Assembly (NCBI GenBank): GCA_026225945.1
Contig: JAMJFZ010000818.1
Location: forward strand, 1,424,501 to 1,488,500
DNA length: 64,000 nt
Origin: Cricetomys ansorgei
Taxonomy: Eukaryota > Chordata > Mammalia > Rodentia > Nesomyidae
Direction: 5' to 3'
Below the pieces are notes generated by a model. The model was not told the DNA's origin. It did no database searches and worked only from the letters and a program-made list of their open reading frames with translations. Below, piece after piece: positions 12,480 through 22,301 of the stretch (positions are counted from its first letter, which is position 1; each line of letters opens with the position of its first letter). Made by a program: the position numbers and the translations under genes.

Positions 12480-12690
12480 CGGCCCTTTTAATGAGGGTTG
12501 CGACGCCTCCCTCCCCACGCCCATAAACCAGCCGGTTGGACGTCACCGCTAATTCGTTTCAGCGGTGATAGGATAAAGCAGGGACATTAAGAAATAAATT
12601 CCCCCTCACGACCCTCGCTGAGCTCGCTGCGCGGTCCCTGCATATTGATGCAGCCGCAGGGCGCGAGCGGCTACTTAGCTCAGCGGCTGC
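12480..12690 (+). promoter_or_regulatory. Nos1: Candidate CpG-rich promoter upstream of Nos1 exon 1
   Basis: CpG density rises sharply here relative to both flanks. A CRE-like GGACGTCACC lies at 12538-12547, overlapping a perfect 8-bp inverted repeat (TCACCGCT at 12543-12550, AGCGGTGA at 12561-12568). An octamer-like TGCATATTGATGCA is near 12640-12653. There is no canonical TATA box at a usual distance. A GC box (GGGGGCGGGG at 12814-12823) lies further down, in the putative exon. The promoter role is inferred from composition and from the donor at 13007. Confidence 0.5.
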
Positions 12691-13006
12691 TCGGGCTGCT
12701 CCGTGGGGCAGCTGCGGCCGGGGTGAGCCGGGTTGCGCGCAGGGACTCTGGCAGCATCCAGTCCTGAACTTGGCTGGACCAGGGAGGAGCGAGGCGCGAG
12801 CGAGGGGCCGGGAGGGGGCGGGGAACGCCCGCTCTGGAAGCTCCTACCCCGAGGCGCTGTTGGAGCCTGGAGCATCCTGCCCCGGAGCGGAGCGAGGCTC
12901 TGGAACCGCGCGCTCTCGGCGGCCCCCAAAAGAGGAGGCGCGGGAGACTGGAGACTGGGTGATCAGCGGGATCCACAGCCTCGGAACCGCGCGGGCTCGG
13001 CGGCAG
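12691..13006 (+). other. Nos1: Putative non-coding first exon (5' UTR) of Nos1
   Basis: This GC-rich segment ends in CGGCAG followed by a consensus donor GTGAGT at 13007, as expected for an untranslated first exon joined to the acceptor at 35855-35856. NOS1 genes use several alternative first exons that all join exon 2, or exon 3 in forms lacking the PDZ domain. The start is not determined and any coordinate from about 12,640 to 12,740 is possible. A second possible donor (GGGTGAGC) is near 12721. The 431-codon open frame crossing this exon runs through the donor into the intron and looks like a GC-rich chance frame. Transcript evidence would be needed to confirm the exon. Confidence 0.5.
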
Positions 13007-13914
13007 GTGAGTTCGCAGCCCCGGGACCCAGGGTGTCCCATGTCCCCTCTCCCGGACACTGCCTGAGCTCTGGCTTGGGCAGTGTGCGCCCTAACTTGGC
13101 TCTCCTTGGCGGCCTGGCTCTCCTGGCAATGGGGCGGACCCAGGTCCGGGCTGCGAGCTCTTGGGAACGTGGATCCTGCCACCTCGCTCCAACTTTACAG
13201 GGGCAAGGGACCCTCCCAACCCTATTCCCCAGGTGTCTCCAACCTCCGTGTTACAATGGCGGAGATCCGATCCTGAACCTAAGCGTGCACGCAGTCCCGA
13301 GTCTGGGGATGCGCGACCCTGGGGACCTTGGCACCTGCAGGGCCTCAACCTTCAGTCACCACTCCTCCTGGAGACCCTCTCCTTCTCTGTCCTGCTACCA
13401 CTACCCCCGCGACCGTGTTGGTGTCTCTGGCATGACCAGAGGGGGTCCAGGCTGCATGGCTGGCTTGCTGGAGTGCGATTCCTTGGCTTTCCAACTTTGC
13501 CCCATCGGCCCTGCGCTCCGGCAGCCTGTGGGATCCAGTAAAGCAGCCCCAACTCCCCCAACCGGTCAAGGAGACTGTCTAGAGAGCCTGCCTGATGGTT
13601 CCCAGAGCAGAGGAGGGGCACTCTGCCAGGTCTCAGGGTCCCTGTCACGCACAGCTTTGCTCCCAAGTGGTCCAGGAGTGAGGAAGGGTCCCCAGGAGAT
13701 GGGCTTCCCCTGCTCCTCATGGACACTCGGGTCCTGGAGTCCAGCACAGGACTCTTGGGCTGTGCCAAAGGGCACAGGATATGAGAGGCTTACCACCACC
13801 CTCGGTGGCCTCTGCACCCTGGGGATCAGGCTGTCTGGGGCAAGTGGGGCTCGCTCAGGCATACAGCCTGGTCAGGGACCTTGGAGGGAACCCCCCTGGG
13901 GTTCTAACCCTAGA

Positions 13915-13985
13915 GCTACAGTTTCTGGTAAGTCTCTTTCCCTCTCCAAGACCCTGTTTTTCTCCTCTGTAAAACAGAGAAGTGG
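13915..13985 (+). repeat. MIR relic
   Basis: 'aagtctctttccctctccaagaccctgtttttctcctctgtaaaacagag' in degraded form follows the MIR core in sense orientation. Confidence 0.5.
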
Positions 13986-14804
13986 CCCTTTCCTGGGGAT
14001 CTCTTGGCAAACCTTTAAAACATCGTAAATGTCTACTTGAAACTGAAGGCAGGTGCTCAGCGCGCGGGAAATATTGCTGGTGGTCAGATCTGATGAAGTC
14101 AGGGACAGATCCTGGGAGCTCCGTGTCTTGTTTTCCCATGGACCAAATAAGGGTCCTCAGGAGGCTGATGAAGGCTGTGCCCACCTCCATCTCCCAGTCT
14201 GCCCAAAAAGCCCCTGGAGGGGTGAGGTGCATCACGATTTGTGGCTGACAGGACTCTTTAAAAACGTTGTCTGACTCATGGGGAACCCCAGTGGGCTTCA
14301 CGCACATTTACACAGACTGCAAAGGGGGCCCCAGAGGCCCCTCCCATGGAGGGAGAGTCCCCAAAACTGACAAGGGTGATGTGTAAGGAAGCCTGGCATA
14401 CCCAGGGAGGATCTGCCCCAATAGTGGGAAAGACAGACAGAAGGGGTATGGGGAAGAGGACCCCCTTGCCCAGCCCCACTCAAACCAGGATCAGAGCAAA
14501 TATCTGGCTTGGGGGGGGCCATTAGCACAGCTTCCTGGAGGATTTATTTTCTTGGTTAGATTTTGCATTTGTTTTTAGTGGGGGGGGTTTAAACTTGGGG
14601 AGTATGCCAGGATGAAGTAGGGGTCAGGCCTACTCTTTATCCTTGGGAATCTCTGCAGACAGGGTTAAGAATCTTTCACAGGTTCCCATGATTGCCAATG
14701 CCACTGCCCCAGCCCAAATTCTAGAAGAAACCGAGGGACACACAGCTTTGCATGTGCTGCAGGCTACTACCGCATACAGGATGTGTCTGGAATATCTTCA
14801 CTTC

Positions 14805-14915
14805 CCCAACACCTAGGACAGCTCTCAGAACCTCACTTTGCAGATGTGGAAACCAAGGCAGGGGCAACCAAGCTAGCTGCCCATAGTCGACCGAGGAGAC
14901 TTCCACTCAGACCTG
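14805..14915 (-). repeat. MIR relic, antisense
   Basis: 'ctttgcagatgtggaaaccaaggcagggg' then 'agctagctgcccatagtc' follow the reverse complement of MIR. Confidence 0.5.
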
Positions 14916-15124
14916 CAACTTCCTAATCCGAGGGGTTTTGCATGTATAACCAGCCTGACGTGTGCCCCACGTTTGTGCACATGGCCCCGCTTCTAGATAC
15001 ATCTGCACAACCAGACTGCCCCTAAACAGACTTCATAAAGACTGATAACCCCTCCTCAAAGCCCCAGAACATGCAGGGGAAGAGCGAGCAGCATAGTGGA
15101 GACCTGTTGAAGATTTTTTTTTCT

Positions 15125-15255
15125 GAAGCTAAGTTTGCCCAATGGCTGTGTGACCTTCCAGTTGGTCGCTTAAGATCTCTGAGCTTCAGTCCCATGAATG
15201 AGAGAAATCACTCCTCCAAGAAGCTGTTTTGAGGGTGTTGTGATGTCTGTAACAG
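15125..15255 (+). repeat. MIR relic
   Basis: 'ggctgtgtgaccttccagttggtcgcttaagatctctgagcttcag' then a GAGGGTGTTGTGA segment follow MIR in sense. Confidence 0.6.
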
Positions 15256-15282
15256 GGTTCTGGAGGCACCAGTAGTGTGTTA

Positions 15283-15311
15283 AAGTTTTTTTTTTTTTTT
15301 TTTTTTTTTAT
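15283..15311. repeat. Poly-T tract
   Basis: An almost pure T run of about 25 bases. No SINE body adjoins it. Confidence 0.85.
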
Positions 15312-15611
15312 TAGAATGAGAGGTGGGGGGAGAGAAACCCAGATTGGGAAGGCAAGCATGGTATCTAGAATCTCTTCTTCCTCTTGTTCATTTCCCACTA
15401 AATGGCCAGTGCCAGCCCCTAAAGGCCTTATCTCTGTGGATCAACCCTTGAGGAAAGCTGAGAGCATGGGGGTGGGGGTAGGGGTGTTGGGAGTACCCTA
15501 ATGTAAAAAGTCCCAGAGGAACCTCTACACCAAGCAGCAAGGAGCTGTCCAAGGTGCTGGGGGAGAGTTCCAAATGTCCTCACAGGGTCAACTTGGGGGT
15601 CGGCTTCCCCA

Positions 15612-15704
15612 GGTTTTGTAAGCATGAAGAAATCTGTGCCATGTTCTTGGTGTGTGTGTGTGTGTGATGGTTTTGTAAGCATGAAGAAATCTGTGCCATG
15701 TTCT

Positions 15705-15743
<39 letters not shown>
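15612..15743. repeat. 57-bp tandem duplication with TG tracts
   Basis: A roughly 36-bp unique word starting GGTTTTGTAAGCATG occurs at 15612 and again at 15669 with one change, each copy followed by a TG tract. The second tract is longer (about 20 TG units). Confidence 0.9.
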
Positions 15744-15750
<7 letters not shown>

Positions 15751-16184
15751 TAACAGCTCTCTGGCTTTCCGCCTGTCACTCGGGTTCCCTGCAGATCCGG
15801 GCAGAGGTGTGTGTGCTTTGGAATGCAGTTAAGAACCACAGGCAAGAAGGGAGCTCACGGGAGAGGCTCAGAGGTTGAATTTGGCATTTCAAGAGCAATT
15901 TTCACACAGGCTGTTCCATGAAGGGGCACGCTTTCCCGCCCCCAAAACTCTGTGGGGCTGTGTGGTTAATAACGCGGGGGCTGCAGGAGGTGTGGACACG
16001 CCATTTGTCTCCTGCTGTCTGATGGCCTTCAGACATCCTCCAATCGAGTGTCAAATGCCTGCCCGGCATCCTCGGAGCCACAAGCTAGAGGCAGAGACGC
16101 CAGAACCCCTCTGGTCTGCAGAGTCCTTGTCCCCTGCAGGAGATGTGAAGAATCTGCATTTAAATACAGCTTTTCTAGAAGCTT

Positions 16185-16285
16185 CTAAGTTCCTGACCTC
16201 AGTTCCTCATTGTACAGGAGGGAAACCAAGGCCTAGAGAAAGCCTGCGACTTGTCAAAAGCCGCACAGCCCATCTCTGACAAAGT
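16185..16285 (-). repeat. MIR relic, antisense
   Basis: 'tcattgtacaggagggaaaccaaggcctagag' then 'cgacttgtcaaaagccgcacagcc' are the reverse complement of the MIR core. Confidence 0.6.
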
Positions 16286-16740
16286 GGGGGGTAGACTCAC
16301 GTCTTGACATCTTGTCTAGAACTTGTCTAGAACACGTGATGTTGTGTGTTATTGTCACAATAGAGAGGCCCCGGAGGCAATGTGGAGGGGGGTAGGATCT
16401 CCCCTCTTCTGATCATCCCTGCAAATTAGAGAGCGGAGGATCCCTCCCACCTCGACCTTGCTAGATGGCAGCTCTGCGTTCCCATCCGTGAGCCTTGGCC
16501 CACTGGTTAATCATTTCAGAGAGGAAGTACCTTTTCAAAGTGAGCCATCAGGGGAGTAACTTCAGAACCAAACAAATATACCCCCATTCAGCTGCCATCG
16601 GTCTCACTGAAACCCTCGCTTTGTGCTCAGCCCTGGTCCAGCCTTGGCAAATCTTGAATGCATCTGTGGAGCATCTGATCCTGGGCGGAAGGGAGGGAGT
16701 ACCCTGCCACGCCGGTACACGGATCTTGCTTGGAGCTGTT

Positions 16741-16759
16741 TGATGCAAATAATGCATCA
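16741..16759. promoter_or_regulatory. Palindromic octamer (POU-type) site
   Basis: TGATGCAAATAATGCATCA has perfect 7-bp arms around AATAA and contains the octamer ATGCAAAT at 16743-16750. Octamers are the classical POU-factor site. Regulatory use is inferred. Confidence 0.35.
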
Positions 16760-18483
16760 GAAATGCAGCAGAAAATGCCGCTAAGACTCCAGTGCAGGCA
16801 TCACTGGCAGGGCTCCTTGGACACACATCTTACCATAATCGTACTCAGTGAGCAAAGCCAAGAATGAGGTCAGTGACCGTGAGTGTTTCCGCAATGCACA
16901 TCGGCCTGTGTCAGACGTGACACGGTGCGTGTTAATGCTGTGCATCTGAGGGCAGGCGCCTGACACAAGCGGTCTGGGCCCCACCCTGAGGCTGGCTGGA
17001 GTCAGGCCAGGCAACTGGGCCTCCCGCAAGCCAGATGTGATATTTCTTCCAGAGTGGTGGGAATGTCTTGCCGTGGCTGCCAGGGTGGATGGCCGAGGGC
17101 ATCAAGGGAGACTTCTAAGGCAGGGCATTAGAGATGATACCCCAATTTGCACTAGTCTCTTTGCTGACAGGGTATCTTCCACTGTGAGCTGATCACAGTC
17201 AGATCCCAAGGCAGAGCATCACAGAGATTCAATAGGGACAGCATCCAGGGACTCGGTAACTCAGGATGAGTGAGCCGAGCTCCCCGATTCTTGGCATGTC
17301 ATCCACGCAATCGTGAGGACTGTGTGAGCTGTCAGGAGCACTCGGAGGCACAGCGTCGTGAAAGGGGGCAGAACCCAGCAATCACAGCAGAAGGAAGGAA
17401 CCTGAAAGCAAGAGGCCCCTTTGATGGGCCAGGTCTTCGGTCTGAGCCGTTTCCTCACGCTCAGTCTCTGCTTGCTATCTGTGAAATGGAGCCGGTGGAA
17501 TCCGTGGCGGCTCCATCCAGATGCTAATGAGAGATACTCTGATAGACTGGTACACGGCTGTGTTTTATTGCTTTGGATTCAGATGGGGAAGGGGGGGTCA
17601 TCATTTTCAGGCTTTCATTACATTTGATTTGGTTTATTGGTTTAGGTCATCTCAGGGTCGTTACCATACCACTTGCCTGACCTCAGAGGTGTTTGGGATG
17701 TAAGCCCTGGGCTAGTGGCCCTCAGCCTCATCAGCATCAAGATTCTCTTCCTCGCCCGAGGCGTACGTTGCTCAGTCACAGTACTTCAGCTATGTTCAAA
17801 TGGACGTTCCTTGTTCAAGTCGAAGTCAGAAAGCCGTGGCAAGGGATGTGGTTTCCGTGTGCAGCGGGGAGGTGCTCCCTGCCTCGCAGTACTGACACCG
17901 TCCCGTCTCGATCAGGGTTTTCTGGGATGGGTGGTCCCGAGTCTGGGGCATCACACTATGCTAAAGCCCCTGGAATAAATTCTCCAGGCCTTCGGAGGTA
18001 CCCTGAAGTCATCTCAGCTTCTGCCAGACACACTGGCCCAACACTCAGTAGTAAATAATACTCAGAAACGGCTTCTTTTTTATTAAAACCTCGCAGCCAA
18101 ATTGGAAAAAAAAAAAGATGGTCCTTTCCGGAACCCATTTCCAATTAGACAGGAAGAGGGGATCCTATGTGGAATCAAAAGCTTGCTCAGTTTCAGACGG
18201 CAGCAACAATCATTCTTCAGCCTAAGAGTCAGGTGGATTGCTTTAAGGAGCAAACCTTGAACTCCTAACTCCAGCCGGACTCCCTAAGAGCGAGGATGGC
18301 GTCAGGGAGCAGTAAGATGTTTCTCTGTCTCTAAGGTGTTCGCAGTGTCTAACAGGCACCCGGTTGCCAGCATCTACACGGCCTAGGGTGTATATAGTCA
18401 GTCTCAGTCGTAAAAAAAATACCATGTGGATCTCGTAGGGCTGTGGTCCATCCCGGGAATTTTAAGTGCAAATAAAAGGAACG

Positions 18484-18541
18484 TATAAATAGATTTCGGT
18501 GGCAACTGACATCTGGGCTCGTTTGTCTCTCTGATGTCAGT
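18484..18541 (+). promoter_or_regulatory. TATA-like element followed by a 9-bp hairpin
   Basis: TATAAATAG at 18484-18492 is followed by ACTGACATC at 18505-18513 and its exact reverse complement GATGTCAGT at 18533-18541. The spacing puts the inverted repeat where a transcript start would be expected. This could be an alternative intronic promoter, but no transcript supports it here. Confidence 0.25.
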
Positions 18542-18827
18542 CAGGTGCCAGCGTTCAGGTCGCTGGCAGAGTCAAGAGCAGACCTGCTGACGAAGCGAAG
18601 GCTCCGCTTCTCATTTCCCTTCCTGTGATGCTGTGGTGGAGATGAGACCCCTTTGTTTCCTTCCAAAGAGCGACAGACTTTCACCAGACCGGACAGGTCT
18701 CCCAGCTGGGTGGTTTTTTATTATTTTTTATTACCTTTTTTTTTACCAGACATTGCAGAACTCCGATGCAGGGCTAAAGCACTCAAGTAATAAATCAGTT
18801 CCCCGCTGCCGGAGAGAGAAGCAGACA

Positions 18828-18910
18828 GGGCCGACAAGATGGCCCAGCAGATAGAGAGGATTGAGGCCAAGTCTGATGACCAGAGTTCAATCCCCAGGAC
18901 CCGTAAGACT
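18828..18910 (+). mobile_element. B3-type SINE head
   Basis: 'agatggcccagcagatagag', 'ccaagtctgatgaccagag' and 'ttcaatccccaggaccc' match the tRNA-derived head of B3. The 3' part is lost. Confidence 0.65.
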
Positions 18911-19309
18911 GGCCTGCCTGAACGTGATGTCTCCTTCCAACTCTCCCATAGAGTTCGTGCCTTGTCCTGGATTCTAAAGACAGGAAGCCCTTTCAGGGAG
19001 CGGGAGATAGGAAGAGGTGTTGACAACTTTGGGTGAGGGATACACGGACTGTTCTTTTAAAACAGATGAGTGTAGTCAGGCTAAATTTCTAGTCTAAACC
19101 AAAGTGCGTCCTGTACTTGGTCTTGAACTCATAACTCCCTGTAGCCGGGAAGCAAGATGGAAGCTTTCGTCTCAAGCGGTGAGACTTTGGCTTCCTGCAC
19201 AGATTGGCATTAAAAAATTTTAAATTCAATTAAATGAAAAAGTCACTGAGTATTGGGTGAAAAATTTAAGAACAAAGACACCATGTTTAAGAATTTAGGG
19301 CTAAGAATT

Positions 19310-19430
19310 TGGTGTAATGGCTCATGCCTGAAATCAGGCAGGAGACTGAGGCAGAAGGATTGGCCCAAGTTTGAAGCCAGCCTAAACTACTAAGATAATG
19401 TCTCAAGAAGAATAATAATATGTTATACTA
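19310..19430 (+). mobile_element. Old B1-like SINE
   Basis: 'tggtgtaatggctcatgcc', 'ggagactgaggcagaagg', 'gaagccagcctaaac' and 'tgtctcaagaagaataataat' follow a proto-B1 in sense. Confidence 0.6.
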
Positions 19431-19824
19431 GTGATTGTTAAGATTAACATATTATGTTTATATAATGTTATAATTATTTTTATTTTTGTCATTACCCAGG
19501 GCTGAAATATCATGGTGTCTCCAACTTATTTTAAGATGATTCCTTTTAAGGTCCAGGGTCCGGCTCGGTGGTGAAGTCCTGGACAACACATGCAAGGCCT
19601 AGGTTTCAGATAAATAAGACAAACACATAGACAGACAGACGGCAGGTAAATGACAGAAGACCGGATACATAAATAGCTTGTGGGTAGACGAAGAAGTGCT
19701 TAGCTTACTGGTGCTTTGACGGGGACCGGTGAGCCAAAACAAAACGTAAATGATTATGGGATCTAATGGAAAATTCGAGGGAAGCATTATGCTATTCATT
19801 TAGGGTTTCTGTGCTTAAATATTC

Positions 19825-19922
19825 CCTAATGCATCATTGTAATCCCAGCAGTCAGGAGGCCGAGGCGGGAGGAGTTCGAGGCCAGCCTTGGCTAAAAAAG
19901 CAAGACCTTGTCTCAACAAGCA
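19825..19922 (+). mobile_element. Old B1-like SINE
   Basis: 'ttgtaatcccagcagtcagg', 'gttcgaggccagcc' and 'agaccttgtctcaaca' mark a B1-type element with its 5' end missing. A TG/CG microsatellite follows. Confidence 0.65.
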
Positions 19923-20020
19923 CACAGTGTGTGTGCGCGCGCGTGGATGTGTGTATGGGCATATGTGTATGTGTGTGTGCGCGCACGCACGTATGCTCGC
20001 GCCTGTGTACCTGTGTGCAT
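19923..20020. repeat. TG/CG alternating microsatellite
   Basis: TG and CG repeats with GCGCGCG blocks at 19936-19944 and 19979-19985. The alternating purine-pyrimidine pattern could form Z-DNA. Confidence 0.75.
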
Positions 20021-20467
20021 GATTTCCTAATAAAAGGTTGGGAGGTGTAGTTCCAGTCAAACTTTTCTCCTCGTTCAATGGTCAGATCTCTTAAAAGGAT
20101 AATATTCATAGCCTTAGCTACACAAGACCCTACAAATAAATAATCTTTCCCGTTCCCCACCATCACTCCGCATACACAGGCGCGCACACACCCCTGAATA
20201 CTCTCTTCACTCCTGTTCTCCTTTTCCTGGAAGATTCACCCCTCCCCAACCCCCTAGGTTTAGTAAAGAGTCATTGTTTTTCCAGGCAGCCCTTCTTTAC
20301 ATTTTTCCCTGGGCATTTTGATTAAAGCTGTAAGTCTCTGCTTTCTGCAGGCTGGTGACAGTGTCATTCATGACTCTGTAAGTTAAGTCCCCACCTAGCA
20401 CCCTGTCATCCCGTCACAGGCCGTGAGCAGGCGACTGCTCGCTTCTGCCAGCAGCAGATCATGCCCT

Positions 20468-20469
<2 letters not shown>

Positions 20470-20518
<49 letters not shown>
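20470..20518. repeat. (CA)n microsatellite
   Basis: A pure CA run of about 24 units, likely polymorphic. Confidence 0.95.
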
Positions 20519-20521
<3 letters not shown>

Positions 20522-21314
20522 GCTAGGAGCCTGCGGTTAGCTGCCAGGACAGTGTGGCACCCTGGCTGTGCCCACAAGCTCTGCTTTTGCTTCCAGCTCT
20601 GCGGGGTTGTTCCTACAACACCTCTGACCTCAGTCAGCCCTGAGGTGACAATAAGCCTCTTCCCAGGCCCAGCCCTGTCGCTTGCCCTGGTCCTGTGATA
20701 TCAACCATGAAACACTAGACACCTCTGAATGAGCAATAATGGAGATGTACTCGGGGAGCTGGTCCAAGCCGGCTTCAAGTTCAGTAACTGCCATTTATTT
20801 ACCCTGTAACCATGAGTGAGAGGCTCAGCTGCCTCTCCCAAGCCTCCCTTTTCTCTTATGGAAGTCAGGTTAGTCCACTTCACCTCATACCTATGGGTGT
20901 CAATTAGATGCTCAGGCAGAGCCAGTGGGCAAAGCTGAAGTTGGGACTCGCCTGGCTCAGCTTAGAGAGACCACAGCTATAACCACCAGAATCCCTTCTG
21001 CGTTCCTTATCTCGAGACACGGGCTGGTGGGGTGGGGGGCTTGCCAGCCACTGTCCAATCAGGGCGCAGAAGACAGCTGCGGCTGGGGTTTCCGAGATTA
21101 TTTTTGAAGCCGTTCTTGATGGACAGTTAAAGGCACTGTCAAGGAGGACGACTACCCAGGGGCTCGGGACACGGAAGCGGGTCCCGAAGGGGCAGGCATA
21201 GTGTTTCTTGGGCCATGCAATGGGGTTGGGGTAGGTTAGGGGCCCCTGAAAAAGGAGCATACACTCTGCCAGATACATCAATGCCTTGCCAGTATCGCGC
21301 CAGAGCTGTGAGCT

Positions 21315-21610
21315 GGATGGAGGCCGAGGAGACGGCTCAGCTGGTAAAGGGCTTGCCACTCAAGCATGAGGACCTGGGTTCAATCCCTCGGGCCTGCGTG
21401 GTCTTGAGAAGGCAGCATAGACGTGCGTATCCTTGATTTCAGTACTGGGAAGGTAGAGATGAAAGGGTCTCTGGGCCTGCAGGCCAGATAGTCTAGCCAA
21501 GTCAGCAGACTCCAGATTCAGTGAATGACCCCGACTCAAAAATATAATGGAGAGCAGTTCAGGGAGACACATATGGACCTCAGGTCACACATGGACCTGT
21601 GCGCTCTCAC
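21315..21610 (+). mobile_element. tRNA-derived SINE with B1-like body
   Basis: The head 'ggagacggctcagctggtaaagg' and 'gaggacctgggttcaatccc' is followed by 'gtactgggaaggtagag', 'agtctagccaagtcagcag' and 'gaccccgactcaaaa'. The same arrangement recurs at 40856, 55135 and 56950. The family name (B3/ID_B1 type) is uncertain. Confidence 0.6.
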
Positions 21611-21639
21611 TCTCTCACGTGCTCCCCACTCCCTCTCCC

Positions 21640-21658
21640 TCCTTCTCCCTCCCTCCCT

Positions 21659-21713
<55 letters not shown>

Positions 21714-21736
21714 ACACACACACACACACACACACC
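21640..21736. repeat. CT/CA compound microsatellite
   Basis: CCCT and CT runs join a CA run and form the 3' tail of the preceding SINE. Confidence 0.9.
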
Positions 21737-21847
21737 AGTCAATGTTAAGGAAAAATACTAGCTGGATAATTCTCAGTGAGGCACAGGACACTGAGAACGG
21801 TGCAAGGCCAGGCTGGGAGAGAGGACTTCGGGTCTCCTGTCACCCCA

Positions 21848-21950
21848 AGTCACTGCTACCTTCATTCTACAGATGATAAAACAGGAATGGGGGTGATGAA
21901 GGCCTGTCCAGAGCCATGCAGAGTCAGGATATGAACCCAGGGCTTCGGAG
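21848..21950 (-). repeat. MIR relic, antisense
   Basis: 'cattctacagatgataaaacagg' then 'tgtccagagccatgcagagtcaggatatgaaccc' are the reverse complement of MIR. Confidence 0.65.
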
Positions 21951-22256
21951 GGCGCCTCTGGGCTCCGTCCTTCACCCCACACACACCCCCAACACCCCTA
22001 CACACACCTCCCGAGTCATCACGGACTGATGAATGGACTGTGGCTGTCTCTGTGGTTTTAGTTCACGGGAGAATTGTATTCTTCTGAGCCAAAACCAAAA
22101 GGGAGTGTGAGCTGGGATCTCCCAGGGGATCGGCAGGTGTACCCTGTGTACCATGCAGGAGGAGATAACACCAGACAGAGCTCAGGGAAGACACTAAGAT
22201 GGAAAACACACGGGACCTGGAAATGACCTCTTGCCTCTGTGTGGAGCGTGACTGGA

Positions 22257-22301
22257 GTCTGCTCTGCTCTGCTCTGCTCTGCTCTGCTCTGCTCTGCTCT
22301 G
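22257..22301. repeat. Pure pentanucleotide array (CTCTG)n
   Basis: About nine perfect tandem copies of CTCTG with no interruption. Confidence 0.95.

Noticed and set aside
12733..14028. 431-codon open frame across the putative first exon and the start of intron 1
   Set aside because: It crosses a strong splice donor, has no recognisable domain, and lies in GC-rich sequence where long chance frames are common in several frames at once.
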